Shown piece after piece: positions 33,394-43,218 of a DNA stretch of 59,379 bases. The first letter of the stretch is position 1, and every line of letters starts with the position of its first letter. A model generated the notes under the pieces. It was not told the DNA's origin. It searched no databases and saw nothing but the letters and a program-made list of their open reading frames with translations. The translations under genes and the position numbers were made by a program. Source of the DNA: Flavobacteriales bacterium (lineage in GTDB: Bacteria > Bacteroidota > Bacteroidia > Flavobacteriales > Flavobacteriaceae); assembly GCA_004213995.1 (NCBI GenBank), contig SGZJ01000006.1, positions 1-59,379 on the forward strand, written 5' to 3'.

Positions 33394-34998
33394 TTATTTT
33401 TTAATAATTTTTTTTAGTATTGATTTGTATTGACCATCTATTAAATATGAAATTTTCATTAGATATATTCCTTTTGAAAATAAATCTGTATTTATTATTG
33501 GTCTAGGGTTAGTAAAATAGTTGGAGTATATTAATTTCCCATTAATATCAAATATATCTATATGGTAATTAGAAATATTCCATTGAGAAATTACATTTAA
33601 ATAGTTTATAACTGGGTTAGGATAAACAATAAAATTATCTAAAGTTAAATTTGAAGCTAATTCATATGCATTATGTAAATTCGGAATACCATAGCCTAAT
33701 TGATAATCTGGATTGTTAAATTGAGAAGAAGACTCTCTGATTAGATTCATTATTTCATTTGCTGATAATCTAGGATAGGCTTGCATAAAACAAGCAATAG
33801 CACCTGCCATAATTGGAGAACTAAATGAAGTACCACTATTACTTACTATTTGATCGTATATATTTATTACTTTACTTTGATAGCCTTGCGCGACTACATC
33901 TGGTTTAATGCTTGGTTGTATATCACTGCCTTGAGAGCTGAATGAAGCATAAACTCCCTCAGAATCTACAGCTCCAATAGATAATACTCCTTGTGAATCT
34001 GCAGGTGCAATAATACCATTTGTTGACGAGTTTCCAGCAGAATTAACAAGTAAAATACCTTTTTTAGAGGCAATATTTGCTCCTCTTGTAATAAATGTTG
34101 TGTAACCGTTTAAATCTAGTTGAGTATGACTATAATCTGAATTATCATATCCTTTATAACCAAGAGAAGTATTTATTATATCTACCCCTAAACTATCAGC
34201 AACCTCTACAGCCTCAACCCAATAACATTCTTCAACAGGCGTTTCTGAGGAAACATCTTCAGTACGAAAAAGATAAAAAGAAGCATCTGGTGCTGTTCCA
34301 ACAAATTCATCTTGAATAAATCCTGCAATAGTGCTTAAAACTTTAGTACCATGAGAATTACCTTGATATTGATAAATATTTTCAGTATTCAAAACAAAAT
34401 CATAGGTGTACAAAATTTTATCAGAGTCTCGTAATCTTGAGAAAGAATTCATAGAATTTACATTTACAAAACCGGCATCGATAACTGCCATATTAATTCC
34501 ATTTCCTGTAAATTCATTGTCGTGTAAAAAATCTAAGTTTAACATCTCAATTTGATTTTGTGTTGATCCGTAATCAATAGTTTTATCAAATAAAGGATAA
34601 TCATCTATATTTTCATAATTTGTATTTTTATTTGGATTTAGAGATTTATTAGCAAATAATACATTGTCTACAAAACTTAAATCATTTAAATCGTATAACA
34701 AATCTAAATCTGCTACAACATATATACAATTTAACCACTTAGATTTAGCTAAAATTAAAATGTTGTCAATACCTTTAATTATCTCTAAATAATCTTGATT
34801 AATTGGAACATCGTCATAATCAATAGTAATTCCTTTAGTTTGTTTTTTTAGAATTGAATATTCAGTTAAAATTAATTCTGGATTATTAATGAGATATTCA
34901 ACATTCTTTTTGTCTTTAAAATAAACCCAAGCATATTCTTGTTGACATAGAATTATATTAGAATATAAAAAAACAACATAAATTAGTAAATACTTCAT
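33394..34998 (-). CDS. Subtilase family (S8) serine protease with T9SS sorting domain
   Basis: A 534-residue secreted protease. Signal peptide to about residue 19, then a propeptide-like region to about 150. The catalytic triad is Asp174 in MAVIDAGF, His216 in GNSHGTKV, and a serine near 390 in NSGTSFSSPIMAGA; the oxyanion Asn is in LLVNSAGNSS. The last ~80 residues start YPNPVINYLNV and end MKISYLIDGQYKSILKKIIKK, a type IX secretion system type-A sorting domain, so the enzyme is predicted to cross the outer membrane and be released or surface-attached. It lies between mazG and mnmA with gaps of 3-4 bases, an odd operon mix of exported and tRNA-modifying functions. Confidence 0.93.
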   Translation of the reverse strand: MKYLLIYVVFLYSNIILCQQEYAWVYFKDKKNVEYLINNPELILTEYSILKKQTKGITIDYDDVPINQDYLEIIKGIDNILILAKSKWLNCIYVVADLDLLYDLNDLSFVDNVLFANKSLNPNKNTNYENIDDYPLFDKTIDYGSTQNQIEMLNLDFLHDNEFTGNGINMAVIDAGFVNVNSMNSFSRLRDSDKILYTYDFVLNTENIYQYQGNSHGTKVLSTIAGFIQDEFVGTAPDASFYLFRTEDVSSETPVEECYWVEAVEVADSLGVDIINTSLGYKGYDNSDYSHTQLDLNGYTTFITRGANIASKKGILLVNSAGNSSTNGIIAPADSQGVLSIGAVDSEGVYASFSSQGSDIQPSIKPDVVAQGYQSKVINIYDQIVSNSGTSFSSPIMAGAIACFMQAYPRLSANEIMNLIRESSSQFNNPDYQLGYGIPNLHNAYELASNLTLDNFIVYPNPVINYLNVISQWNISNYHIDIFDINGKLIYSNYFTNPRPIINTDLFSKGIYLMKISYLIDGQYKSILKKIIKK

Positions 34999-35002
34999 AA
35001 TA

Positions 35003-36178
35003 TTAAGAAATTACCCCAGAGCCAAGCAATTCTTTATTTGAATACCAGGCAACAAATTGACCTTCAGTAATTGCAGATTGTGGAATTTCAAATTCTACGT
35101 ATAGTCCCTGATGTGTCTTTATTAGAATAGCATTCTGAAGAGATTGTCTATATCTAATTCTTGCTTTAACATTCATTGTTTCGCCAATTTTGATTGATAA
35201 ATCGGATCTTAACCAATGTTCATCTGATTTATCAATAAACAATCTATTCCTAAGTAAACCAGGGTGATCACTACCTTCACCTACATACACTATGTTTTTT
35301 TCAACATCTGTATCAATTACAAATAATGGTTTTTCATAACCTCCAACTCCTATCCCTTTTCTTTGACCTTTTGTAAAATAATATGCTCCTTGATGATTAC
35401 CTATAAATTTGCCATCGGATTCAACATATAAAATAGCTGAAGATGAGGTTTCAATATCATTATTTATAAACTCAGTTGCGAGGTATTTAGAATTATCTCT
35501 TTTTACTTCAATAATTTTCCCTGTTTTAGGTTTTAATTTTTGCTTTAAAAAATCTGGTAATTTAACTTTACCAATAAAACATAAACCTTGAGAATCTTTT
35601 TTGTTAGCTGTTATTAAATCTAATTTGGAGGCAATCTCTCTAACTTCTTTTTTAGTTAAGTCACCTAGAGGAAATAACGTGTTCGATAACTGCTCTTGAG
35701 ATAATTGACACAAAAAATATGACTGATCTTTTACTACATCCTTAGCATTAACTAATTTAAATATATTTTTATTATTAATTATTTCTGATTCTTTCTTACA
35801 ATAATGTCCAGTTGCAACTAAATCAGCACCAATACTCTTAGCTATTTTTAAAAATACATCAAATTTAATTTCTCTATTGCAAAGAATATCTGGGTTTGGA
35901 GTTCTGCCATTTTTATACTCATTAAACATGTATTCAATGATTTTTTCATTGTACTCATTACTTAGGTCGATAGTTTGAAAAGGAATATTTAATTTTTCGG
36001 CTACTATCATTGCATCATTACTATCTTCTAACCATGGGCACTCATTAGAAATTGTAACAGTATCGTCATGCCAATTTTTCATAAATAAGCCTATAACATC
36101 ATAACCTTGCTTTTTTAATAAATAAGCGGCTACACTAGAGTCAACCCCTCCAGAAAGTCCAACAACAACTTTTTGCAT
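35003..36178 (-). CDS. mnmA: tRNA-specific 2-thiouridylase MnmA
   Basis: Adds sulfur to uridine 34 of Lys, Glu and Gln tRNAs. Motifs: PP-loop [12 protein letters not shown] (about 8-19), nucleophile cysteine in [12 protein letters not shown] (about 96-107), [14 protein letters not shown] (about 150-163) and the second catalytic cysteine in [11 protein letters not shown] (about 199-209). Full length at 391 residues. Four bases separate it from the subtilase downstream. It needs a cysteine desulfurase elsewhere. No clear promoter box in the 47-base gap to yidC. Confidence 0.97.
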   Translation of the reverse strand: MQKVVVGLSGGVDSSVAAYLLKKQGYDVIGLFMKNWHDDTVTISNECPWLEDSNDAMIVAEKLNIPFQTIDLSNEYNEKIIEYMFNEYKNGRTPNPDILCNREIKFDVFLKIAKSIGADLVATGHYCKKESEIINNKNIFKLVNAKDVVKDQSYFLCQLSQEQLSNTLFPLGDLTKKEVREIASKLDLITANKKDSQGLCFIGKVKLPDFLKQKLKPKTGKIIEVKRDNSKYLATEFINNDIETSSSAILYVESDGKFIGNHQGAYYFTKGQRKGIGVGGYEKPLFVIDTDVEKNIVYVGEGSDHPGLLRNRLFIDKSDEHWLRSDLSIKIGETMNVKARIRYRQSLQNAILIKTHQGLYVEFEIPQSAITEGQFVAWYSNKELLGSGVIS

Positions 36179-36225
36179 AAGTTTAATTTACAAATAATAC
36201 AGCTTTAAACTGTAAGAAAAAATTA

Positions 36226-38076
36226 CTATTTCTTTTGAGAATTCTTTTGCTTTTCAGCCTCTTCCATCAATTCTTTCATTTTCTTTTGAAAACGGTTAGG
36301 TTTTTTTTGAGGTTTGGCTTTATTAACTTGTATCTGAGCATGAATCTTTTTTTCGTCTAATATATAATGTTTGATAACTAACATAATAGCAATAGTAATT
36401 AAGTTAGAAATAAAATAATACAAACTCAATCCACTAGCATAGTTATTAAAGAATACTGCTAAAAAGATTGGTGATGCATAAATCATAATCTTCATCATTT
36501 TAGCCATATCAGGCATACCTTCTTGAGTAGGTTGCTGAGAAGCCATGTTCTGACCTGTAGTCATTTTCATATAGAAAAATATAGCTATTCCAGCTAAAAT
36601 TGGAAACAGGCTAACATGATCTCCGTACAACGGAATCCTAAACGGTAAATCTAATATATTATCATATGAAGATAAATCATCAGCCCATAGAAAACTTTTT
36701 CTTCTTAAATCAAAAGCTGTTGGGAAAAACATAAATAAAGCATAAAAAACAGGGATTTGAATAAGAGCTGGAATACATCCGCTCATTGGATTTGCACCAG
36801 CCTTGTTGTATAATGCCATGGTCTCTTGCTGCTTCTTCATAGCATTATCTTTGTATTTTAATGATATTTCAGCTATTTCTGGTTTTAAAATTTTCATCTT
36901 AGCCTGCGACAGATAAGATTTATACAAAACAGGTGACAACACTAATCTAACTAAGATTGTCATAATAATAATTGCAATTCCGTAAGGAAAATGGGAGCTT
37001 AAAAAGCTGAATAAAGGAATAAAAATTGACTTATTTATATACCCAAAGATACCCCATCCAAAAGGAATTGAACTTTCTATATTTTTATCATAAGATGACA
37101 GTATTTTACTATCAGTGGGGCCAAAATATAGGTTGAACTTTTGATCAAATTCATTGTTATTATACTTCAAAGGAAAATTTGCAATATAATTTTTGGTATA
37201 AGTTGTATCAACATCTTGATCAACAACCATATTGATTTGTGATAACTTTACATTATTTAATGGTTTAGGTGATAAAAATATGGCACTAAAAAAATGTTGT
37301 CTGTATGAAAACCAATTTAAATCTGAAATAGTTTCCTCATCATCACCTGATTGGCCTAATTTATCTACTTTATCTGTTTCGTACTCATAAGTTAATCTGG
37401 AATATCTATTTTCATATTCAATACTTTTTGAATTTCTTAGTGATTTATAATCCCAAGTCAAGTCATAATCATCTTGCGTATTAATTACATTACTCAATCC
37501 TTTTGAACTAATAGAAAAGTCTATCATATAATCGTCAGGCTTAATTATGTATTTATATTCAAGAAACTGATTTTCAGAAATTATTAATTTCATGACTATA
37601 ACTTTATTATCATTATTATCATATTCTGAAGAAGTAAAGAATTGGTTTTTAGTATTTACAGATGTGTTATTTACTGTTTTGAAATTTAAATTAAAAACAG
37701 AGTTTTCTTCATTTATTAAGTAAATTGGGTTTTCTAAATGATTATTAAAATTTTTAAGATAAAGTGAGGAAATGAAACCTCCTTTATTATTAATTTCAAT
37801 ATAAATTAAATCATTTTCAAAATTGATTGTAGCATCTTCAGATGCAATATTATTGTTGAAGTTATTTTCAGAACTAATATTTGTTAATAAACTCTTTTTT
37901 AAATCTACGGGTTTATCAGAGTCTTTTATAACATCAACATACTCTGATTGATCTACTGAAGATGTTTCAACTGCATATTCTTCAACAGGTGGCTGAAGCC
38001 AAAGCCAAAGTAGCATAATAGCTCCCATTAAGGTAAAGCCTACAAGTGCATTGTTATCATTATTTTTTTCTATCAT
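36226..38076 (-). CDS. yidC: Membrane protein insertase YidC
   Basis: Inserts and folds inner-membrane proteins, with or without the Sec translocon. One N-terminal membrane segment (about 10-27), a large periplasmic domain (about 60-345) and the conserved five-helix core: FPYGIAIIIMTILVRLVLSP with the key Arg in the groove (about 365-385), SGCIPALIQIPVFYALFMFF (about 433-452), then helices around 490, 530 and 550. The basic C-terminal tail (KKPNRFQKKMKELMEEAEKQ) fits ribosome binding. Two bases separate it from pyrG, a gene order I recall as usual in Flavobacteriia. Confidence 0.97.
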   Translation of the reverse strand: MIEKNNDNNALVGFTLMGAIMLLWLWLQPPVEEYAVETSSVDQSEYVDVIKDSDKPVDLKKSLLTNISSENNFNNNIASEDATINFENDLIYIEINNKGGFISSLYLKNFNNHLENPIYLINEENSVFNLNFKTVNNTSVNTKNQFFTSSEYDNNDNKVIVMKLIISENQFLEYKYIIKPDDYMIDFSISSKGLSNVINTQDDYDLTWDYKSLRNSKSIEYENRYSRLTYEYETDKVDKLGQSGDDEETISDLNWFSYRQHFFSAIFLSPKPLNNVKLSQINMVVDQDVDTTYTKNYIANFPLKYNNNEFDQKFNLYFGPTDSKILSSYDKNIESSIPFGWGIFGYINKSIFIPLFSFLSSHFPYGIAIIIMTILVRLVLSPVLYKSYLSQAKMKILKPEIAEISLKYKDNAMKKQQETMALYNKAGANPMSGCIPALIQIPVFYALFMFFPTAFDLRRKSFLWADDLSSYDNILDLPFRIPLYGDHVSLFPILAGIAIFFYMKMTTGQNMASQQPTQEGMPDMAKMMKIMIYASPIFLAVFFNNYASGLSLYYFISNLITIAIMLVIKHYILDEKKIHAQIQVNKAKPQKKPNRFQKKMKELMEEAEKQKNSQKK

Positions 38077-38078
38077 AA

Positions 38079-39692
38079 CTAATTTTCTTTACTATGTTTT
38101 AATCCTGCCTGAACAAAAGAAATAAACAACGGATGAGGATTATTTACTGTACTTTTATATTCAGGATGAAATTGTACACCTATAAACCATGGATGATTGT
38201 TTAATTCAACAATTTCTACTAAATCTGTCTTCGAATTAATTCCAGATGCAATTAGTCCCTTCGATTCAAATTGATCTAAGTAATCGTTATTAAATTCATA
38301 CCTGTGTCTGTGTCTTTCCTTAATGATTTTAGAATCATATATGCTTCTAACATTTGATAATTCTTTTAATTCACATTCCCAAGATCCTAAACGCATTGTT
38401 CCTCCCATATTAACAATATTTTTTTGACTCTGCATTAAATCTATCACTGGATGAGTTGCATTCTTATTCATTTCAGTTGAGTTAGAGTCTTTAAGATTAA
38501 GAACATTTCTTGCAAATTCTATGACTGCCATTTGCATCCCTAAACATATTCCAAAAAAAGGAATCTTATTTGTTCTTACATATTCAATTGCTAAAATTTT
38601 ACCTTCAATTCCCCTTTCTCCAAATCCCGGTGCAACTAATACACCATTTAGTGAACAAAGTTTGGAGTTAATGTTTTCTTTAGTGATATGTTCTGAGTGA
38701 ATTGAAATAATTTTAACTTCAACTTCATTCTCAGCTCCAGCATGAATAAATGATTCTAATATAGATTTATATGAATCTTGTAACTCAACATATTTACCAA
38801 TTAAGCCAATTTTTATTTTACTATTGGGGTTTTTATACCTTTTTAAAAAACCATTCCAAACATCTAAATTTGGTTTTTCGCTTTTTAAGTTTAATTTTTT
38901 TAGCACAACCTTGTCTAAACCTTCATTTAACATTAAATTTGGCACATCATATATAGTTGATGCATCTATAGATTGAATTACAGATTCTTTATCAACATTG
39001 CAAAACCTAGCTAATTTAGCTTTAATGTTATCTCCAATCTCATGTTCAGTTCTACAGACTAAAATATCTGCTTGTACTCCACTTTCCATCAAAGTCTTAA
39101 CGCTGTGTTGAGTAGGCTTTGTTTTTAATTCTTTTGCTGCAGATAAATAAGGAATCAAAGTTAGGTGAATAGCTAATACATTAAATTGACCTAGGTCCCA
39201 TTTCATTTGCCTTAAAGCCTCTATGTAAGGAAGAGATTCAATATCTCCTACAGTTCCTCCAATTTCAGTGATTATAATATCATAATCACCTGTATTTCCT
39301 AAAAACTGTATTCTTTGTTTAATTTCGTCTGTAATATGTGGAATTACTTGTACTGTTTTACCCAAAAAATCACCTTTTCTTTCCTTTTCTATAACACTCT
39401 TGTAAATTTTACCTGTAGTAACATTATTTGCTTGTGAAGTAGGAACGTTTAAAAACCTTTCATAATGACCTAGATCTAAATCTGTTTCAGCTCCATCATC
39501 AGTAACATAACATTCTCCGTGTTCATATGGATTTAATGTTCCGGGATCTATATTTATATACGGATCAAGTTTTTGAATTGTTACAGAATAGCCTTGAGAT
39601 TGAAGTAATTTTGCAAGAGATGCCGCAATGATACCCTTCCCTAATGATGAAGAAACTCCTCCTGTAACAAATATATATTTAGTAGATGGCAT
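38079..39692 (-). CDS. pyrG: CTP synthase
   Basis: Converts UTP to CTP using ATP and glutamine. The synthetase domain opens YIFVTGGVSSSLGKGIIAAS (about 6-25) with EIGGTVGDIESLPY (about 142-155). The glutamine amidotransferase domain has the nucleophile in FFGICLGMQMAVIEFARN (about 375-392) and HPWFIGVQFHPEYKS near the C-terminus. 537 residues, complete. First gene of a pyrG-yidC unit; a TAnnTTTG-type box sits 20 bases before its start. Confidence 0.98.
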   Translation of the reverse strand: MPSTKYIFVTGGVSSSLGKGIIAASLAKLLQSQGYSVTIQKLDPYINIDPGTLNPYEHGECYVTDDGAETDLDLGHYERFLNVPTSQANNVTTGKIYKSVIEKERKGDFLGKTVQVIPHITDEIKQRIQFLGNTGDYDIIITEIGGTVGDIESLPYIEALRQMKWDLGQFNVLAIHLTLIPYLSAAKELKTKPTQHSVKTLMESGVQADILVCRTEHEIGDNIKAKLARFCNVDKESVIQSIDASTIYDVPNLMLNEGLDKVVLKKLNLKSEKPNLDVWNGFLKRYKNPNSKIKIGLIGKYVELQDSYKSILESFIHAGAENEVEVKIISIHSEHITKENINSKLCSLNGVLVAPGFGERGIEGKILAIEYVRTNKIPFFGICLGMQMAVIEFARNVLNLKDSNSTEMNKNATHPVIDLMQSQKNIVNMGGTMRLGSWECELKELSNVRSIYDSKIIKERHRHRYEFNNDYLDQFESKGLIASGINSKTDLVEIVELNNHPWFIGVQFHPEYKSTVNNPHPLFISFVQAGLKHSKEN

Positions 39693-39712
39693 CTATGCGT
39701 TATAAACGCAAA

Positions 39713-39720
39713 CAAATTTA
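39713..39720 (-). promoter_or_regulatory. Putative -7 promoter box of pyrG
   Basis: TAAATTTG on the minus strand, 20 bases before the pyrG start codon. The attenuation run of G seen before pyrG in Gram-positives is not present here. Confidence 0.4.
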
Positions 39721-39759
39721 GGGATTTAGATTGAATTTAAGTCAATAATAGACAAATTA

Positions 39760-41634
39760 TTAATCGACAACTTTTAATTCAAGATTTTCGTACTTAATGA
39801 TAAATGTGGATAGATTTCTATAACCTAAACTATCTTTGTTTTTAAAATATTTAAATTTGTTTTCAATATGTTCTGTCTCAATAAAATTAGATCCATTGAA
39901 ATTAATTTCATCAGAACTTAACCTAAATAAAAGATCTAACACCAGATCATAGCCTCTAATAACATACTTATTAGGTATGAAATTATAAATATTACTAAAA
40001 TTTTTAATAAAACTGGAGTATAATTTAAAATCTAGTGGCTTGTTAACAGATGGGTAATGAAAATTTAAATTTGATAAATTATAATTAGAAATATTGTTAC
40101 CTGAAAATGCTTTATTAGAAGAGGTAGTATACAAAGAAATCTGAACAGTATCGTTCACAAATGAATTTAATATACTAGTCACATTTGAAACAAATCCCTG
40201 GTCTTTAGTTTCTAAGAAAATAATATTCTTTTTGTCGACAAAAGTCGAATCTAAATCATCTAAAACCAATGATTTTGTATCGACTCCAGAGTCATTAACT
40301 GTTGAATAAAACTGAGTTGCATTTTTAAATCTTTCTTTAAGTTTATTACTTGTAATTAGATTATCTGAATCAGAGATAATATATTTTTTATTTAAAGTAG
40401 TATCTGATTCTACAAAAGATACTATCCTTTCAAATAATATATCATCTTCTGTGATTGTATTTATAACATTATCTGCATAATTAACTTTACTTAAAGGAGA
40501 AGCAAGCCAAACAGGTTCGTTTTTTAAAAGTTTTGATGTATAGTTAAATGCTTTAGCAGTAAGGGGACCAATCACAAGGTCATAATTTTTAAGATCATTA
40601 GTATTTACAATTTCATAAATATCAGCTTCAGAGGAATTATTAGTGTCAAAAACATTCATCTGTACAGGGATTCCATAACTAGCAATAGAGTCAACTGCTA
40701 TAGAGCTCCCCAAATAAAAATCTAATGATAAATTTAAAAGCTTATCATTAGTTAATTGACTTTTTGCTATTTGTAATGAATCAAAATTTATATTATTGAG
40801 TCCGAATGGCAGCAGAAGAGCAATTTTTTTCTTGCTAAAATCTGTTAAGTTAATTTTTTGATCTTTATCTAAATTCTCATTTTGATCAATAAGTTTAGGT
40901 AATTTAAGTATCATACCTTCTTTTAACTCACTAGTCATTAAAACAGGATTTAAGGACTTAATAATTTTTTCTTCAACTCCTAACTTTATTTTTAATCTAT
41001 AAAAACCTTCTTTGGCTAACACTTTGTAGTAAGCATAATTTTTATCAATTATATTTAGTTTATTAAAGTTAATGTTAGGGACAAGTATTTTTTCTGATAC
41101 TTTTAAAAAGTTTCCAATTTGAGGATTAATTAATTCTAATTGATCAATGGTAATTCCGTACTTATAAGCAACCCTCCATTTGCCTTCTTTTGCTTTAACC
41201 ACATAATGTTTAACCCGATTTGGAATTTCAATTGAGCCTGTTGCCAATGGAACTAGAGGAACTTTAATTAATGAACCTTTATCCAATTTATCTGAGGTTA
41301 AATCATTATACTTTTTAATTAAATTTATATCTACATCATAAAGGTCAGCAATCTTATTTAAGGTTTGTTTCCTTTTTATTTTGTGTAAAATAAAATCAGT
41401 TTCATCATAAATTAAATCAAGTTTTTTTGGAATTATTACTTCATCTCCAACTTTAAGGTTAGTTTCTAAAATATTTGGATTTAAAGACGAAAAATCAAAA
41501 AGAGAGATAGCATTATCAGAACAAAAAGAATCAATCGTTTGATTAGTTTGAATAATTTCTTTGTAAAATGTTTGTGAGGAAATATTCCCACAAAAAAGTA
41601 ATAAAAGAAAAGAAAATTTGATTTTATTATGCAT
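39760..41634 (-). CDS. LysM-repeat protein with periplasmic-binding-like domain
   Basis: A 624-residue exported protein: signal peptide to about residue 20 (CGNISSQ), then about four LysM-like units (about 28-72, 82-128, 142-190 and 200-250; e.g. HKIKRKQTLNKIADLYDVDI, YVVKAKEGKWRVAYKYGI) that bind peptidoglycan glycan. Residues about 268-624 resemble a type 1 periplasmic-binding (LivJ-like) fold, starting KKIALLLPFGLNN. The ABC-transporter label such proteins often get is unlikely: no permease is nearby and the LysM units point to a cell-wall-anchored sensor or structural role. It begins directly after the guaA stop, with no gap. Confidence 0.85.
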   Translation of the reverse strand: MHNKIKFSFLLLLFCGNISSQTFYKEIIQTNQTIDSFCSDNAISLFDFSSLNPNILETNLKVGDEVIIPKKLDLIYDETDFILHKIKRKQTLNKIADLYDVDINLIKKYNDLTSDKLDKGSLIKVPLVPLATGSIEIPNRVKHYVVKAKEGKWRVAYKYGITIDQLELINPQIGNFLKVSEKILVPNINFNKLNIIDKNYAYYKVLAKEGFYRLKIKLGVEEKIIKSLNPVLMTSELKEGMILKLPKLIDQNENLDKDQKINLTDFSKKKIALLLPFGLNNINFDSLQIAKSQLTNDKLLNLSLDFYLGSSIAVDSIASYGIPVQMNVFDTNNSSEADIYEIVNTNDLKNYDLVIGPLTAKAFNYTSKLLKNEPVWLASPLSKVNYADNVINTITEDDILFERIVSFVESDTTLNKKYIISDSDNLITSNKLKERFKNATQFYSTVNDSGVDTKSLVLDDLDSTFVDKKNIIFLETKDQGFVSNVTSILNSFVNDTVQISLYTTSSNKAFSGNNISNYNLSNLNFHYPSVNKPLDFKLYSSFIKNFSNIYNFIPNKYVIRGYDLVLDLLFRLSSDEINFNGSNFIETEHIENKFKYFKNKDSLGYRNLSTFIIKYENLELKVVD

Positions 41635-43167
41635 TTACTCCCATTCAATTGTTGCTGGTGGTTTGGAACTTATATCGTAAACTACCCGATTTACTCCTTT
41701 AACTCTATTAATAATTTTATTTGAAATTTGTTGAAGGAATTTATATGGTAGATCTACCCAATCAGCAGTCATCCCATCAGTACTTTCAACGGCTCTTAAT
41801 GCTACACATTTCTCGTAAGTTCTTTCATCTCCCATAACTCCTACACTATTGACAGGGAGCAACATTGCTCCAGCTTGCCATACTTTATCATATAAATCCC
41901 ATTCTTTTAAACCTTCAATAAAAATATGATCAACTTCTTGTAAAATATTAACTTTTTCTCTAGTAATATCACCAAGTATTCTTATACCTAAACCGGGGCC
42001 TGGAAAAGGATGTCTACCAAGTAATTTAGGGTCTATGCCTAATGATGCACCAACTCTACGCACTTCGTCTTTAAACAACAGCTTTAGTGGTTCAACTACA
42101 CTTAATTTCATGAAATCCGGTAGTCCACCAACATTATGATGGCTTTTAATTGTAGCTGATGGACCTCCAGTTGCAGAAATACTCTCTATGACATCTGGAT
42201 AAATTGTACCTTGTGCTAACCAATTAGCATTGGAAATCTTTTTAGATTCATCATCAAATGCTTCAATAAAAACTCTACCAATAGTTTTTCTTTTCAGCTC
42301 AGGATCTTCTATTCCTTTTAGTGCGCTATAAAACTCATCAGAATAATCTATCCCTTTAACATTTAAGTTCATTCCATGGTATTGGTTAAGTACATCTTGA
42401 AATTCATTTTTTCTAAGCAAACCATTATTAACAAAAACACAATTTAAATTATCTCCAATAGCCTTGTGTAGTAAAACAGCTGCCACAGTTGAGTCAACTC
42501 CACCAGAAAGCCCTAAAATTACTTTATCGTTTCCAATTTTTGATTTTAGTGACTCGACAGTCAGATCTACAAAAGAATCTGGTGTCCAATCTTGTTTTAA
42601 ATTTGAAATATTTACGAGAAAATTTTCTAATATTTTTTTACCATCAGTAGTATGATATACTTCAGGATGAAATTGCAAAGCATATATTTTTTTATCTTTA
42701 ATCTTATAGGCAGCATTTTTTACATCATCTGTACTAGCTAATAAATTAGCACTATCAGGAAGATCTTTGATTGTATCACTATGACTCATCCAAACTTGAC
42801 TACCTATATTAATTGATGAAAACAACAAATCATCTTGGTTAATATAGCTTAGGTTAGCCCTTCCGTATTCTCTAATATTAGAGGCTGCCACTAATCCCCC
42901 AAACTGTTCGGCAATTAATTGTGCACCATAGCATACAGCCAATACTGGAAAATTATTTAATATAAAGATTAAATCAGGTTTCGGAGAGTTTTTGTCACGA
43001 ACAGAAAATGGACTACCGGATAAAATAACAGAACTATAATTATTTAATTCTTTGGGGATTTTATTAAAAGGGAAAATTTCACAGTAAATATTTAATTCTC
43101 TCACTCTTCTTGCGATGAGCTGTGTATACTGAGAACCAAAATCTAAAATTAATACCTTATTTTGCAT
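41635..43167 (-). CDS. guaA: GMP synthase, glutamine-hydrolysing
   Basis: Aminates XMP to GMP. The N-terminal amidotransferase has the nucleophile in [17 protein letters not shown] (about 75-91) and the His-Glu pair in [11 protein letters not shown] (about 163-173). The synthetase domain has PP-loop [16 protein letters not shown] (about 218-233), and the C-terminal dimerisation domain ends in [11 protein letters not shown]. 510 residues, complete. It is probably the first gene of a two-gene unit with the LysM protein. Confidence 0.98.
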   Translation of the reverse strand: MQNKVLILDFGSQYTQLIARRVRELNIYCEIFPFNKIPKELNNYSSVILSGSPFSVRDKNSPKPDLIFILNNFPVLAVCYGAQLIAEQFGGLVAASNIREYGRANLSYINQDDLLFSSINIGSQVWMSHSDTIKDLPDSANLLASTDDVKNAAYKIKDKKIYALQFHPEVYHTTDGKKILENFLVNISNLKQDWTPDSFVDLTVESLKSKIGNDKVILGLSGGVDSTVAAVLLHKAIGDNLNCVFVNNGLLRKNEFQDVLNQYHGMNLNVKGIDYSDEFYSALKGIEDPELKRKTIGRVFIEAFDDESKKISNANWLAQGTIYPDVIESISATGGPSATIKSHHNVGGLPDFMKLSVVEPLKLLFKDEVRRVGASLGIDPKLLGRHPFPGPGLGIRILGDITREKVNILQEVDHIFIEGLKEWDLYDKVWQAGAMLLPVNSVGVMGDERTYEKCVALRAVESTDGMTADWVDLPYKFLQQISNKIINRVKGVNRVVYDISSKPPATIEWE

Positions 43168-43218
43168 GTGTAAAAATAGAAATAGATTTTAAATTATTTG
43201 ACTAAATCAATGATTTTT

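Noticed and set aside
39760-41634. Amino-acid ABC transporter substrate-binding protein
   Set aside because: LysM repeats and lack of any permease or ATPase gene nearby make a transport role unlikely, despite the binding-protein-like fold.
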